Positions 22,175 to 29,083 of a DNA stretch of 29,083 nt are shown one piece after another. The notes under the pieces were generated by a model. The model was given only the letters and a program-made list of their open reading frames with translations, ran no database searches and was not told the origin of the DNA. A program made the position numbers and the translations under genes. Origin of the DNA: Brevibacillus sp. (lineage in GTDB: Bacteria; Bacillota; Bacilli; Brevibacillales; Brevibacillaceae); assembly GCA_029240815.1 (NCBI GenBank), contig JARDZO010000040.1, positions 1-29,083 on the forward strand, written 5' to 3'. The first letter of the stretch is position 1. Each line of letters starts with the position of its first letter.

Positions 22175-23551
22175 TTACAGGACCTTTACGTCTGCAGGTG
22201 GCTCTGGTTCTTGCTCTGCAGAAAAACCGAGATCCTCTTTTGTTTTCAACTTTCGAGTTTTTGCCGCAATCATAACGTAAATGGCAGAGCAGCCGATGTA
22301 GATGAACACCCCGACAAGCAGACCGGCAGTCAAGTTTTTCAGCAGCAGGTACCCTTGAACCAAGGACAGAATCACTGCGATGACGACAATCACACGAAGA
22401 TTATTTGGTTTGAACTTGAATTTTGATTTTTCGTATAATTCCGGGTATTTCTTTGGCAATTGGGTAGCCGCGACTAATGGAATGAGATTGGCGAAGAAAC
22501 CAATTCCGCTTCCCAAAGATGCGATCGACTTCAGGGACAGCCCTGTAATAATTGGGATTAATCCAATCAGATAGAACAATGTCAAGATCCAGAAAGGAGT
22601 GCCGAATTTGCTGCTGACCGTACCCAGTTTTTTCGGTAACCAACCGTCTTCACAGGCAATCAGGATTCCCTTGGTTGCCCAAGAGAGTTGCGCATTTAGC
22701 GTGGTGGCTAGTGCAAACATCGCTCCGCCAATGATAAAAAAGATGAAGAGCGGACTGGGCAGGATCGTTCTGGCTACATCGGTCAACGGCTTATTGGCTA
22801 CTTCCGCAACCGGCAAAACGCTTGAGGCTACTGCTGCCATTAATGCGTACAAAATGCCGACCCCAATCGTCGTAGTGATGATCGTCAAAGGGATATCCCG
22901 CCCCGGATTTTTCATCTCCCCGCCGAGTTCGGCTACATATTGTGCACCACCGGTAGCAAAGGAGAGCAAGGCGACGGCTGACAGAAATCCGCTGATTCCT
23001 CCCGGGAACATTTCTCGCGTGGTAAACACGGAATAATTGACTTCCGGAACTCCCCAGGCTACAAATAACCCAAGAGAAAGCACTAAAATCACGACCATGA
23101 TTTTTTCCGCGATCGCGGCAACTTTTACGCCGACCAGATTGGTAACGTAGAACACCGTCAACATGATAAATGCGACAGGTTTGATCGGAACGGTGGGGAA
23201 CAAGCTTTGCAAGTAATCGGCAAACGAGAGTGCGTACAGGGCGACAGTCAAGTTCGTTACCAAAAACAGCAACAACCAGAAGAACCCGAGTTTTGGGGAC
23301 AAGAGACGGCTGGAATAGCGATAAAAGCCCCCGGTAGTAGGAATGGTTGCACCCATAACTGCAGTCGGCATCACCTTGAACAGCGTAAAGACTGATGAAA
23401 GAACAAATGCCATTACCACGCCGGTCCCAGTCATGCCAATGGCGACTCCAGTGAGAGACATGATCCCCGCTCCGATGATTTGACCAACCGCAATACCCAT
23501 CGTATCTCCGAGGCCCAACACTTTCTTCAGCTTCGCTTCTTGACTAGCCAT
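22175..23551 (-). CDS. APC-superfamily amino acid permease
   Basis: The 458-residue protein has 12 predicted membrane helices. The first helix carries the APC substrate-binding signature (GIAVGQIIGAGIMSLTGVAI), and the YVAELGGEMKNPGRDIPLTI block after helix 6 is diagnostic of APC/LAT-type amino acid or polyamine transporters. The C-terminal tail is charged (KTRKLKTKEDLGF, EPEPPADVKVL). ATG 23551 lies 46 bases after the aminotransferase stop with a GGTGGGA-type site, so it is in the same operon and probably imports the enzyme's substrate. Exact amino acid unknown. Confidence 0.9.
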   Translation of the reverse strand: MASQEAKLKKVLGLGDTMGIAVGQIIGAGIMSLTGVAIGMTGTGVVMAFVLSSVFTLFKVMPTAVMGATIPTTGGFYRYSSRLLSPKLGFFWLLLFLVTNLTVALYALSFADYLQSLFPTVPIKPVAFIMLTVFYVTNLVGVKVAAIAEKIMVVILVLSLGLFVAWGVPEVNYSVFTTREMFPGGISGFLSAVALLSFATGGAQYVAELGGEMKNPGRDIPLTIITTTIGVGILYALMAAVASSVLPVAEVANKPLTDVARTILPSPLFIFFIIGGAMFALATTLNAQLSWATKGILIACEDGWLPKKLGTVSSKFGTPFWILTLFYLIGLIPIITGLSLKSIASLGSGIGFFANLIPLVAATQLPKKYPELYEKSKFKFKPNNLRVIVVIAVILSLVQGYLLLKNLTAGLLVGVFIYIGCSAIYVMIAAKTRKLKTKEDLGFSAEQEPEPPADVKVL

Positions 23552-23597
23552 ATGCTTCCCACCTTTCCGCCTCGTTTTATTATTTGAATAATCAGTT

Positions 23598-24785
23598 TTA
23601 TTTCGTTACTCCTTTACAACTGTTAACCGCCTTCTCAATTCTGCTGAGGCCCTCTTCCAAAACAGAACGGGGACAGGCAATATTCATCCGAATAAATCCT
23701 TCTCCGCCAGGCCCGAACGTAAAGCCTTGGTTAACAGCTACCTTGGCCTGTTTCAGAATAAACTGCTGAAGGCTCTCTCCATCCATGCCTAGCTCCCGGC
23801 AATCCAGCCAGACGAGGTAGGTAGCTTCTGGTTTGATCACCTTGATGCCGTTAATCCTCTTCTCGACATATTCCGTTAGAAAATCAAGATTTTGCTGCAG
23901 GTATTCCAAAAGCTGGTCCAGCCATTCGTCACCGTATCTGTATGCGCTTTCGGTTGCCACAACGCCAAAGGTATTGGTCAAACGTAAAGCCAGCGTGTTC
24001 ATGGTTGCCTGGAATGTTTCTCTGTATGTATCATTTGCAATGATGATGTTGGATGCTTGCAGGCCTGCCAGGTTAAACGTTTTGCTAGGAGCCGTGCAGA
24101 CGATGCTGTTCTGGGCAAATTCCTCCGAAATGGCAGCAAATGGAGTATGCGTGTGGCCTTTCAAAACAAGGTCACCGTGAATTTCATCAGAAACGATACG
24201 AACATCGTGCTGGGTGCAGATATTCCCTAGTTCGGTAAGCTCTTCGCGCGTCCAGACTCTTCCACCCGGATTATGTGGATTACACAGGATGAGCAGCTTG
24301 ACGTCAGGGTCTATTTTTCTCCGCAAGTCGTCAAAATCCATTATATAACGGCCATTTTCATAGCGAAGCGGATTATGGACGACTTGCCGTCCGTTTCCTA
24401 CGACGACATTGGTGAACGGGTAGTAAACGGGCGGTTGAATCACAACTTTATCTTCTGGATGGGTAAAGGCCTGCACGATATAACTCAACGCCGGGACCAC
24501 TCCAGGGCAATGACAGATCCACTCTTTATGCACGGACCACTGATGCCTTCTCTTCATCCAGCCAATCACGGCTTCGTAGTATGACTCCGGTCTCAACGTG
24601 TAGCCAAATATTCCATGTTCAATTCTTTCTTTCATCGCTTCAATCACGGGGGCAGGAACCATAAAATCCATGTCTGCCACCCACATGGGGATAAGGTCTT
24701 TTTCGCCGAACAAATTCTCCGATTCATCCCATTTGATGGAAGCCGTATGGAGTCGATTGATTACTTTATCAAAGTCGTAGCGCAT
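23598..24785 (-). CDS. PLP-dependent aminotransferase, MalY/PatB (cystathionine beta-lyase) family
   Basis: The 395-residue fold-type I PLP enzyme reads from MRYDFDKVINRLHTASIKWD through PMWVADMDF (the MalY/PatB signature), CNPHNPGGRVW (Asn169), SDEIHGDLVL (Asp200), PLP Lys235 in APSKTFNLAGLQ, and a C-terminal substrate Arg in GFIRMNIACPR. Family members cleave C-S bonds of cystathionine or cysteine, and some act as aminotransferases; the reaction here is not fixed. ATG 24785 has AGGAGGG 6 bases upstream; the frame's earlier codons overlap a small upstream gene in a different frame. It lies 20 bases after that 51-residue gene and 46 before the permease. Probably controlled by the YheO-type regulator via the operator at 24978-25011. 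Confidence 0.9.
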   Translation of the reverse strand: MRYDFDKVINRLHTASIKWDESENLFGEKDLIPMWVADMDFMVPAPVIEAMKERIEHGIFGYTLRPESYYEAVIGWMKRRHQWSVHKEWICHCPGVVPALSYIVQAFTHPEDKVVIQPPVYYPFTNVVVGNGRQVVHNPLRYENGRYIMDFDDLRRKIDPDVKLLILCNPHNPGGRVWTREELTELGNICTQHDVRIVSDEIHGDLVLKGHTHTPFAAISEEFAQNSIVCTAPSKTFNLAGLQASNIIIANDTYRETFQATMNTLALRLTNTFGVVATESAYRYGDEWLDQLLEYLQQNLDFLTEYVEKRINGIKVIKPEATYLVWLDCRELGMDGESLQQFILKQAKVAVNQGFTFGPGGEGFIRMNIACPRSVLEEGLSRIEKAVNSCKGVTK

Positions 24786-24805
24786 AACGTACCCTCCTTC
24801 TTTTG

Positions 24806-24961
24806 TTATTCCGCTTGCTTTCGAAGAGACAGAAACAACCATGAAAGCAGAACCAAGACAAAACCACCTCCTATTGTTAACAATGTGACTCCATACTGAC
24901 CGCCAAACATGTTCGTAAAAAACGCTGATAATGACGAAGTGTCATGGATGCAAGTCGGCAT
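24806..24961 (-). CDS. 51-residue single-pass membrane protein leading the aminotransferase-permease operon
   Basis: This frame begins at ATG 24961 (GAGGG ~10 bases upstream) and ends at TAA 24806-24808. The first ~20 residues are soluble (MPTCIHDTSSLSAFF...), then YGVTLLTIGGGFVLVLLSWL, then FLSLRKQAE gives one clear membrane helix with a positive C-terminal end, so the N-terminus is probably outside. It starts ~28 bases downstream of the operator-promoter 24978-25022 and is the first frame of that transcript, 20 bases before the aminotransferase. Small single-pass partners of amino-acid transporters (such as the MetS-type subunits) have this size and topology, but I see no specific sequence match. 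Unrecognised; the possible role as a permease accessory is inference. Short length makes chance possible. Confidence 0.6.
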   Translation of the reverse strand: MPTCIHDTSSLSAFFTNMFGGQYGVTLLTIGGGFVLVLLSWLFLSLRKQAE

Positions 24962-24977
24962 GATCTACACACCCTCA

Positions 24978-25022
24978 ATAATAATTTATTCATACGATAA
25001 TTTATTATTATTAATTAGACAA
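24978..25022 (-). promoter_or_regulatory. Operator A plus promoter of the small protein-aminotransferase-permease operon
   Basis: On the minus strand TTGTCT (-35, 25022-25017) and TATCGT (-10, 24999-24994) are 17 bases apart. The AT-rich block 24978-25011 covers the spacer and -10 and has ATAATAAT/ATTATTAT arms. It matches operator B (25760-25793) at 32 of 34 positions. Likely site of the YheO-type regulator encoded next door. Confidence 0.65.
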
Positions 25023-25067
25023 TATATTCTGAATTTTCTTCATCCAACTGCTTCCGCTAATACCTTG

Positions 25068-25745
25068 TCAAGATTCGATTTTACTCATATACCTGTAAAC
25101 GGTGGCTTCCGACGTCTTCAGATGCTTAGCGACTTCCGAAACGGATCCCTTGATTAAGAAGACCCCTTTTTCCGACAACCTTTGAACCACTTTCATTTTT
25201 TCCTCGGGAGACATTCTGTCCGGAGGTATTTCCATTTCGGAAAGTGCTTTCAAGATGATCGATGTGGTGAGGTCCTCAATCGACGTGTGCAGATCCTCAA
25301 TCGGACTGCTCGGACTCTCCAAATTCTTCCCTTCCAAATTCAATCCGTTTGGCGATACGGCAAACACACCCTGAATCATTTCATCCAGGCGGTTTCTGGT
25401 CTCAACCATTGCGCTGATGTCCATGTTGATACAAAGCATGCCGGCAACATTCCCCACGTCGTCTTTAATGAAAAACGTCGATGAGCGAACGATTTTCCCG
25501 TCTTTCGTTTTACCGGAGTAGTTAATCAGGAAGTCTTTCTCCAAATAGGATTTTTCCTTTAATATTTGCAGCGCCAGATCCGTCAAAGAACCGCCGACGC
25601 TCCTGTTGCTTACATGACTGTTTTTGATTGCAACTATCGATTTTTCAATATTGCTTACGTCGTGAAGAACGATTTCGCAATGACTTCCTAATACACTACC
25701 TAAAAATTCAACAAGAGGAACATAGTTAATAAGCTGAGATTTCAT
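25068..25745 (-). CDS. YheO-family transcriptional regulator (PAS-like sensor plus HTH)
   Basis: The 225-residue protein has a YheO-like PAS domain (~8-125; MKSQLINYVPLVEFLGSVLG, CEIVLHDVSNIEKSIVAIKN, VRSSTFFIKDDVGNVAGMLC-like segment) and a C-terminal HTH (~165-225; KGSVSEVAKHLKTSEATVYR). This matches YheO/DauR regulators, which in Pseudomonas control D-arginine catabolism. ATG 25745 has GAGGTGA 5 bases upstream; the frame's ~55 extra upstream codons cross the operator-promoter and are rejected. It has its own promoter, overlapped by a twin of the operator found before the next operon, so it is likely autoregulated and probably controls the small protein-aminotransferase-permease genes. Ligand probably an amino acid (inference). 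Confidence 0.88.
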   Translation of the reverse strand: MKSQLINYVPLVEFLGSVLGSHCEIVLHDVSNIEKSIVAIKNSHVSNRSVGGSLTDLALQILKEKSYLEKDFLINYSGKTKDGKIVRSSTFFIKDDVGNVAGMLCINMDISAMVETRNRLDEMIQGVFAVSPNGLNLEGKNLESPSSPIEDLHTSIEDLTTSIILKALSEMEIPPDRMSPEEKMKVVQRLSEKGVFLIKGSVSEVAKHLKTSEATVYRYMSKIES

Positions 25746-25759
25746 TCTTTCACCTCGTG

Positions 25760-25804
25760 ATAATAATTTTTTCATATGATAATTTATTATTATATTCTGG
25801 TCAA
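25760..25804 (-). promoter_or_regulatory. Operator B plus promoter of the YheO-type regulator
   Basis: On the minus strand TTGACC (-35, 25804-25799) and TATCAT (-10, 25781-25776) are 17 bases apart. The block 25760-25793 is the near-copy of operator A and contains TCATATGA and ATAATAAT/ATTATTAT arms. It ends 15 bases before the regulator start. The rest of 25805-25958 holds only a weak hairpin near 25822-25850 that might end the MBL gene. Confidence 0.7.
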
Positions 25805-25958
25805 TATTCATAAAAACAGGAAAAGGAAGCCCATTACTGAGCTCCCTCGTAAACTCCATGATGGAAGGATGGATCATGGTAGCTCCCGCTTCCTGCGATC
25901 CGAAAGTCATCGCCCCGAATGCTATTCAAAAAAAGCCCAAGCTGCTGCTAAACAGACA

Positions 25959-26834
25959 TTACTCGACTTGATCAGACGACCCTTTCGCAACTCCAACCAT
26001 GAACCAGTCAAGCGCTTTTGTAAATTCATCGGGGAGTTGACCTACCTGTAAGTGAGCTAATAGTTCGCTCACGACTCTCTCCCTGTCACTTCCATGTATC
26101 TCCACCAATCTGGCTAACTGCTCCCAATCTCCCAGTTCTTTGCTGAAAGCTTCTCGTTCCATCGGGCTCCCGTGCGATTCCACAAAGATCTTCGCATCGT
26201 ATTGATACGCTAGATCCAAAAGCCGAAGAAACCGGGAAGCCGTATAGGATCGAGGACCGCCATAAACTGATGGACCCAAGGCATCACCTAAGAATAGCGT
26301 TTTGTCCTCTTTTATATATACATAACAGGAATCACTTGAATGATCTCCACCAACGTGCTTCACCTCACAGGAAACGCCGCCAAGCTCAATTGTAATTGAC
26401 TCCTGGAACAGGATATCTGGCTCGATGATCCGGATGTTTCGTTCATCTCCGTACTCCTTTTTCATGTGGGAAATAGTGCTGCTATTGATGATCCCATCCT
26501 TGGAAAGCTTGTCCATAGTTGCATCGGACCAATCGAGGCCGATCAGATTCCGCAATTGATGTGCCGTACCCTTCTGGGCGATCGTGGGAAGGTTCCATTC
26601 GGACATGCCAAAAGTATGATCCCAATGCCAATGCGTTAAGACGAGCATCTCTGGCAGACGAACTCCCTGTCGTTGCAACTCTTTTCGAAACAAAGCAGCA
26701 TGTGTAGGCGAATTCCCAGCATCCATCAACAATGTTCTTTTTGTCCCGCTGATTGCAGCCAGAATGGGTCGATCTGTTTCGTGATCCGCATGCATTATCC
26801 AGATATGCTCCGTTATTTGTTCGAAAGTGGACAT
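25959..26834 (-). CDS. MBL-fold (metallo-beta-lactamase superfamily) hydrolase
   Basis: The 291-residue protein carries the zinc-binding set H68-W-H70-W-D72-H73 (LTHWHWDHTFGM), H165 (HVGGDHSSD), D184 (LFLGDALG) and H221 (ESHGSP), so the binuclear metal site is complete. After ~235 residues a ~55-residue helical extension follows (EQLARLVEIHGSDRERVVSE). Substrate cannot be read; the family covers lactonases, glyoxalase II and others. ATG 26834 follows GAGGAG. It is a single gene, separated from the YheO regulator by its own upstream operator-promoter region. Confidence 0.88.
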   Translation of the reverse strand: MSTFEQITEHIWIMHADHETDRPILAAISGTKRTLLMDAGNSPTHAALFRKELQRQGVRLPEMLVLTHWHWDHTFGMSEWNLPTIAQKGTAHQLRNLIGLDWSDATMDKLSKDGIINSSTISHMKKEYGDERNIRIIEPDILFQESITIELGGVSCEVKHVGGDHSSDSCYVYIKEDKTLFLGDALGPSVYGGPRSYTASRFLRLLDLAYQYDAKIFVESHGSPMEREAFSKELGDWEQLARLVEIHGSDRERVVSELLAHLQVGQLPDEFTKALDWFMVGVAKGSSDQVE

Positions 26835-26849
26835 CCGAATTCTCCTCTA

Positions 26850-26871
26850 TATAGAAGTTGTGTTTTCTATA
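26850..26871. promoter_or_regulatory. Inverted repeat upstream of the MBL gene
   Basis: TATAGAA (26850-26856), an 8-base spacer, then TTCTATA (26865-26871), ending 15 bases upstream of the ATG and overlapping the ribosome-site region. No T run follows, so a repressor site is more likely than a terminator. Confidence 0.4.
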
Positions 26872-26945
26872 CTAGCTATTTCGCTCGAAGGGAAATTTAT
26901 CCTTCCCGTAAACGCTAGTATGGTTTGGCGTTTACCAAGCAAAAT

Positions 26946-26980
26946 AAAATCCCAGAAGATCATTGACCCTCAGGGATTTT
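26946..26980 (-). terminator. Terminator of the TauE/SafE gene
   Basis: AAAATCCC (26946-26953) pairs perfectly with GGGATTTT (26973-26980). On the minus strand ATTTTG follows, just after the stop at 26994. Confidence 0.75.
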
Positions 26981-26993
26981 GCGATTCTCTCCT

Positions 26994-27767
26994 TTATAAC
27001 TGAATAATTTTAATCCCGCTGATGATAATGACAACTGAAATCACGCATCGTAAAAATAGGGTTGGCACTTTACAGGAAAGCATGCTGCCTGTAAGAACAC
27101 CTGGTATCGACCCCAGCAGTAATTGAATGACTGTACCAAAATTAACGGTTCCAAAGCTCATATGAGCAAGGCCGGCGGCGCTGGTTAGAAAAAAGGCATG
27201 AGCGATGTCTGTCCCGACGACTTCTTTCCCGGAAAGAGCAAAAAAATGCATCAAGGCAACTGCAAATAACGAACCACTGCCAATGGAAGTTAATCCAACG
27301 AGAAAGCCAAGTAAAGCTCCAATGAACATCATCACAAAACGTTTTTGACTGATGGACATTAACTGCCAACGATTCAGTTGAGGCTGACGTCTATCCAAAA
27401 GACTTTTGACAAGCATGGCGAGTGGTATCAGAATTAAAGCAAATCCAAGTATACTCTTTAAAATTTGGTCTGCTCCAGCGATATGATGATGAATCCAATT
27501 CATGACATGGACGGCTGCAATGGCGCTCGGGATACTCCCCAAGGCCAGGTATAGTACGATGGGAAAGTGAACTGTTTTTTGACGCCAGTGCTGCCATGTC
27601 CCAAATATCTTGGTAATGGAGTTGTACACCAGATCCGTCCCCACTGCCACGGTAGGTTGGATGCCCAACATGATCAGAATGGGTGTCAAAAGAGCTGCTC
27701 CTCCAACTCCGGTGAGACCTACAAGGAATCCCACCAGTAACCCCACAATAGTTAAGTGAAAGTCCAT
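26994..27767 (-). CDS. TauE/SafE (TSUP) family sulfite exporter-like permease
   Basis: The 257-residue protein has ~8 membrane helices in two similar halves: 'GLLVGFLVGLTGVGGAALLTP' with 'VGTDLVYNSITKIFG', and 'GALLGFLVGLTSIGSGSLFA' with 'VGTDIAHAFFLTSAAG'. This internal repeat is the hallmark of TauE/SafE permeases, which move small sulfur-containing or organic anions. ATG 27767 follows AGGAAGG; upstream codons of the frame are basic and look non-coding. Monocistronic with a strong terminator. It is divergent from the small unknown gene at 27989. Confidence 0.88.
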   Translation of the reverse strand: MDFHLTIVGLLVGFLVGLTGVGGAALLTPILIMLGIQPTVAVGTDLVYNSITKIFGTWQHWRQKTVHFPIVLYLALGSIPSAIAAVHVMNWIHHHIAGADQILKSILGFALILIPLAMLVKSLLDRRQPQLNRWQLMSISQKRFVMMFIGALLGFLVGLTSIGSGSLFAVALMHFFALSGKEVVGTDIAHAFFLTSAAGLAHMSFGTVNFGTVIQLLLGSIPGVLTGSMLSCKVPTLFLRCVISVVIIISGIKIIQL

Positions 27768-27988
27768 CCCGTATCCTTCCTCTGTTAAGGAAATGAAACG
27801 CCTACCATTAAGGTAAGCCGGTTGCCCAGTAATCGTGCGCCTAATTTTACTCTTTTTCAATTCCACGAAAACTATTTTCATAGCAAAAGTGTCTTTATAT
27901 GTAACCATCTTGCAGAAGGTCTGAGGTTGTATGGATTCTTCCTTCTTTCTTCATACTGAATATGAGTGAGTAAAAGGAGGATATGAAA

Positions 27989-28357
27989 TTGTCAGACATT
28001 CTGATGAGCCCTGAACTAAAGAAAAAAACCGATAAAGTGATACAAGGTCTAACATTCACGAAGAACTTCCGCTCAGCCACTGCTGAAGAATGGTATCTTT
28101 TTTTACCAGGCTACTATGAACCTCAGTCAAAGGGGGCTTGTGGAAAAGTAATCATCCATTACGATCTGTACGGAAATCGAGATGTGTTCATCAACACCAC
28201 CGTGATTTTTGATGATCCTAGTCTATTCGATCCTACGTTACATCCACTTGTCTATGCAGTAGTCGACGAGATTGTCAATCGTTTGGTGGGATATGCAAAT
28301 ACGCTGCTTTCAGTTCACGCAGGTACTAATTCTTATACTGCTGAATATACGAGGTAG
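27989..28357 (+). CDS. Small unknown protein (~122 residues), probable TTG start
   Basis: No recognised domain. The protein is soluble with mixed alpha/beta character: an N-terminal helix (ILMSPELKKKTDKVIQG), a hydrophobic-aromatic stretch (EEWYLFLPGYYEP), strands (GKVIIHYDLYGNRDVFIN) and a helix (HPLVYAVVDEIVNRLVGYA). An ATG at 27983 is only 2 bases after AGGAGG (27975-27980), too close; the in-frame TTG at 27989 sits 8 bases away, the normal distance, so TTG is preferred. The ribosome site is one of the best in the window, so the gene is real. Followed by a strong terminator. Function unknown. Confidence 0.7.
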   Translation: MSDILMSPELKKKTDKVIQGLTFTKNFRSATAEEWYLFLPGYYEPQSKGACGKVIIHYDLYGNRDVFINTTVIFDDPSLFDPTLHPLVYAVVDEIVNRLVGYANTLLSVHAGTNSYTAEYTR

Positions 28358-28433
28358 CTGTTCTGGGATTCGTATTTCCATGGATCATTCTTCCTTTCCT
28401 GTTTAAAATCAATGGAAGAACTCCGGAAGAGAA

Positions 28434-28458
28434 AAAAGCACCCTGCATGGGTGCTTTT
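28434..28458. terminator. Strong bidirectional terminator
   Basis: AAAAGCACCC (28434-28443) and GGGTGCTTTT (28449-28458) pair perfectly around a 5-base loop, between the ends of two convergent genes (28357 and 28486). Confidence 0.9.
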
Positions 28459-28485
28459 GGCGGATTCAATCCGGCTTCACTGAGA

Positions 28486-29083
28486 TTATCCATTTACAAT
28501 GCTTCCTCCATTCACATGGATAAACTGACCGGTTATGTAAGATGAATCATCAGAGGCCAAAAAGACATAAGCCGGTCCAACTTCTGCTGGCTGTCCGGGC
28601 CTTTTCATCGGAGTGTCGCTGCCAAAAGTCGCAACTTGTTCGGCCTGAAACGTGGAAGGTATCAGTGGAGTCCAGATAGGCCCAGGCGCCACCCCATTTA
28701 CTCGAATACCCCGATCGGCCAGATTGGTGGAAAGTGATCGGGTAAACGCCACAATCGCTCCTTTGGTTGATGCGTAATCCAGCAACTCCTTATGACCGTC
28801 ATAGGCAACGACCGAAGCGGTATTGATGATGGATGCCCCTTTGTGCAAGTGAGGCAGGGCAGCCTTTGTCAAATAAAAAACTGAAAATAGATTGGTTTGA
28901 AAAGTTTTATGCAGCTGTTCGGTACTTATATCCTCCAGGTTCTTTTGAGGATGCTGCTCGGCAGCGTTATTTATTAAAATGTCCAGCTTACCTAAGGATT
29001 GTATTGTGTTCTGCACAACCATTCGGCAAAAGGATTCCTCTCCGATATCGCCGGAGAGGAGCAAGCACTTGACGCCTTCTGCT
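28486..29083 (-). CDS. Short-chain dehydrogenase/reductase, N-terminal part beyond window
   Basis: The frame is open to the right edge (AEGVKCLLLSGDIGEESF precedes the first Met-like codons), so ~90 N-terminal residues with the TGxxxGIG cofactor motif are outside the window. Visible SDR features: LDILINNAAEQ, the catalytic Ser in IINTASVVAY, YxxxK in DYASTKGAIVAF, 'LADRGIRVNGVAPGPIWTPL' and the C-terminal 'SSYITGQFIHVNGG'. The NNAAEQHPQ sequence is characteristic of the Bacillus general-stress-protein-39/YhdF-like group. An NAD(P)H oxidoreductase in the cytoplasm; substrate unknown. Confidence 0.88.
   Translation of the reverse strand, partial: AEGVKCLLLSGDIGEESFCRMVVQNTIQSLGKLDILINNAAEQHPQKNLEDISTEQLHKTFQTNLFSVFYLTKAALPHLHKGASIINTASVVAYDGHKELLDYASTKGAIVAFTRSLSTNLADRGIRVNGVAPGPIWTPLIPSTFQAEQVATFGSDTPMKRPGQPAEVGPAYVFLASDDSSYITGQFIHVNGGSIVNG

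Noticed and set aside
24845..25020. Riboswitch or attenuator in the leader of the aminotransferase operon
   Set aside because: The leader is explained by the 51-codon frame and operator; I see no terminator/antiterminator pair or known aptamer pattern.
1..29083. Defence island, prophage, CRISPR array, IS element or tRNA-linked integration
   Set aside because: No repeats, integrase, transposase, capsid or tRNA sequence is seen; the gene content is metabolic and regulatory.

Overview
The window looks like a chromosomal segment of a low-to-mid GC Gram-positive (Bacillota), most likely Brevibacillus or another Paenibacillaceae member. The evidence is strong AGGAGG-type ribosome binding sites in front of nearly every gene, SigA-like promoters with 17-base spacers, compact hairpin/T-run terminators, and the gene families present. 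There are no rRNA, tRNA, IS element, phage or CRISPR features. No gene-free stretch exceeds 300 bases.

Layout. 1-950: the 3' part of a LuxR-type regulator and its terminator. 982-2587 (minus): a frameshifted DJ-1/PfpI-family gene and a DUF2306 membrane protein. 2783-4542 (plus): an OmpR-type response regulator and histidine kinase. 4598-9431 (minus): a giant secreted multidomain nuclease (lamin-tail, OB-like, chitobiase-C, EEP nuclease, Ig-like), frameshifted at its C-terminus and preceded by an 11-bp-periodic array that reads as a PhoP box. 9712-10194 (plus): a solo ParB-like domain protein. 10244-10654 (minus): a RidA-family protein. 10896-13273 (minus): an aldehyde dehydrogenase/beta-hydroxyacid dehydrogenase operon, divergent from a GAF-PucR regulator (13398-15479), with a perfect 10-bp inverted repeat between them. 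15696-25745 is a long minus-strand run: YheO-type regulator; a small membrane protein, MalY/PatB-like aminotransferase and APC permease (one operon); a tandem AhpD-like protein, EntS-like MFS exporter, internally deleted mini-RidA, DUF169 protein and YdhR-like protein; a frameshifted aldehyde dehydrogenase; and another MFS transporter. 25959-29083: MBL-fold hydrolase, TauE/SafE permease, a small unknown protein and a 3'-partial SDR dehydrogenase.

How the genes work together. The clearest unit is the YheO-regulator island. Two near-identical 34-bp AT-rich sites (24978-25011 and 25760-25793) each cover the -10 region of a promoter of the same design. One drives the regulator and the other drives an unannotated 51-aa single-pass membrane protein, the PLP enzyme and the amino-acid permease. 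This suggests an autoregulated amino-acid uptake and catabolism module with a possible small transporter subunit. The second unit is the GAF-PucR regulator with its divergent aldehyde/hydroxyacid dehydrogenase operon. The third is the secreted nuclease, which fits phosphate scavenging from extracellular DNA.

Three reading frames (DJ-1 gene, nuclease C-terminus, second aldehyde dehydrogenase) are broken by small indels next to G runs. These may be real decay or sequence errors; the sequence alone cannot tell.
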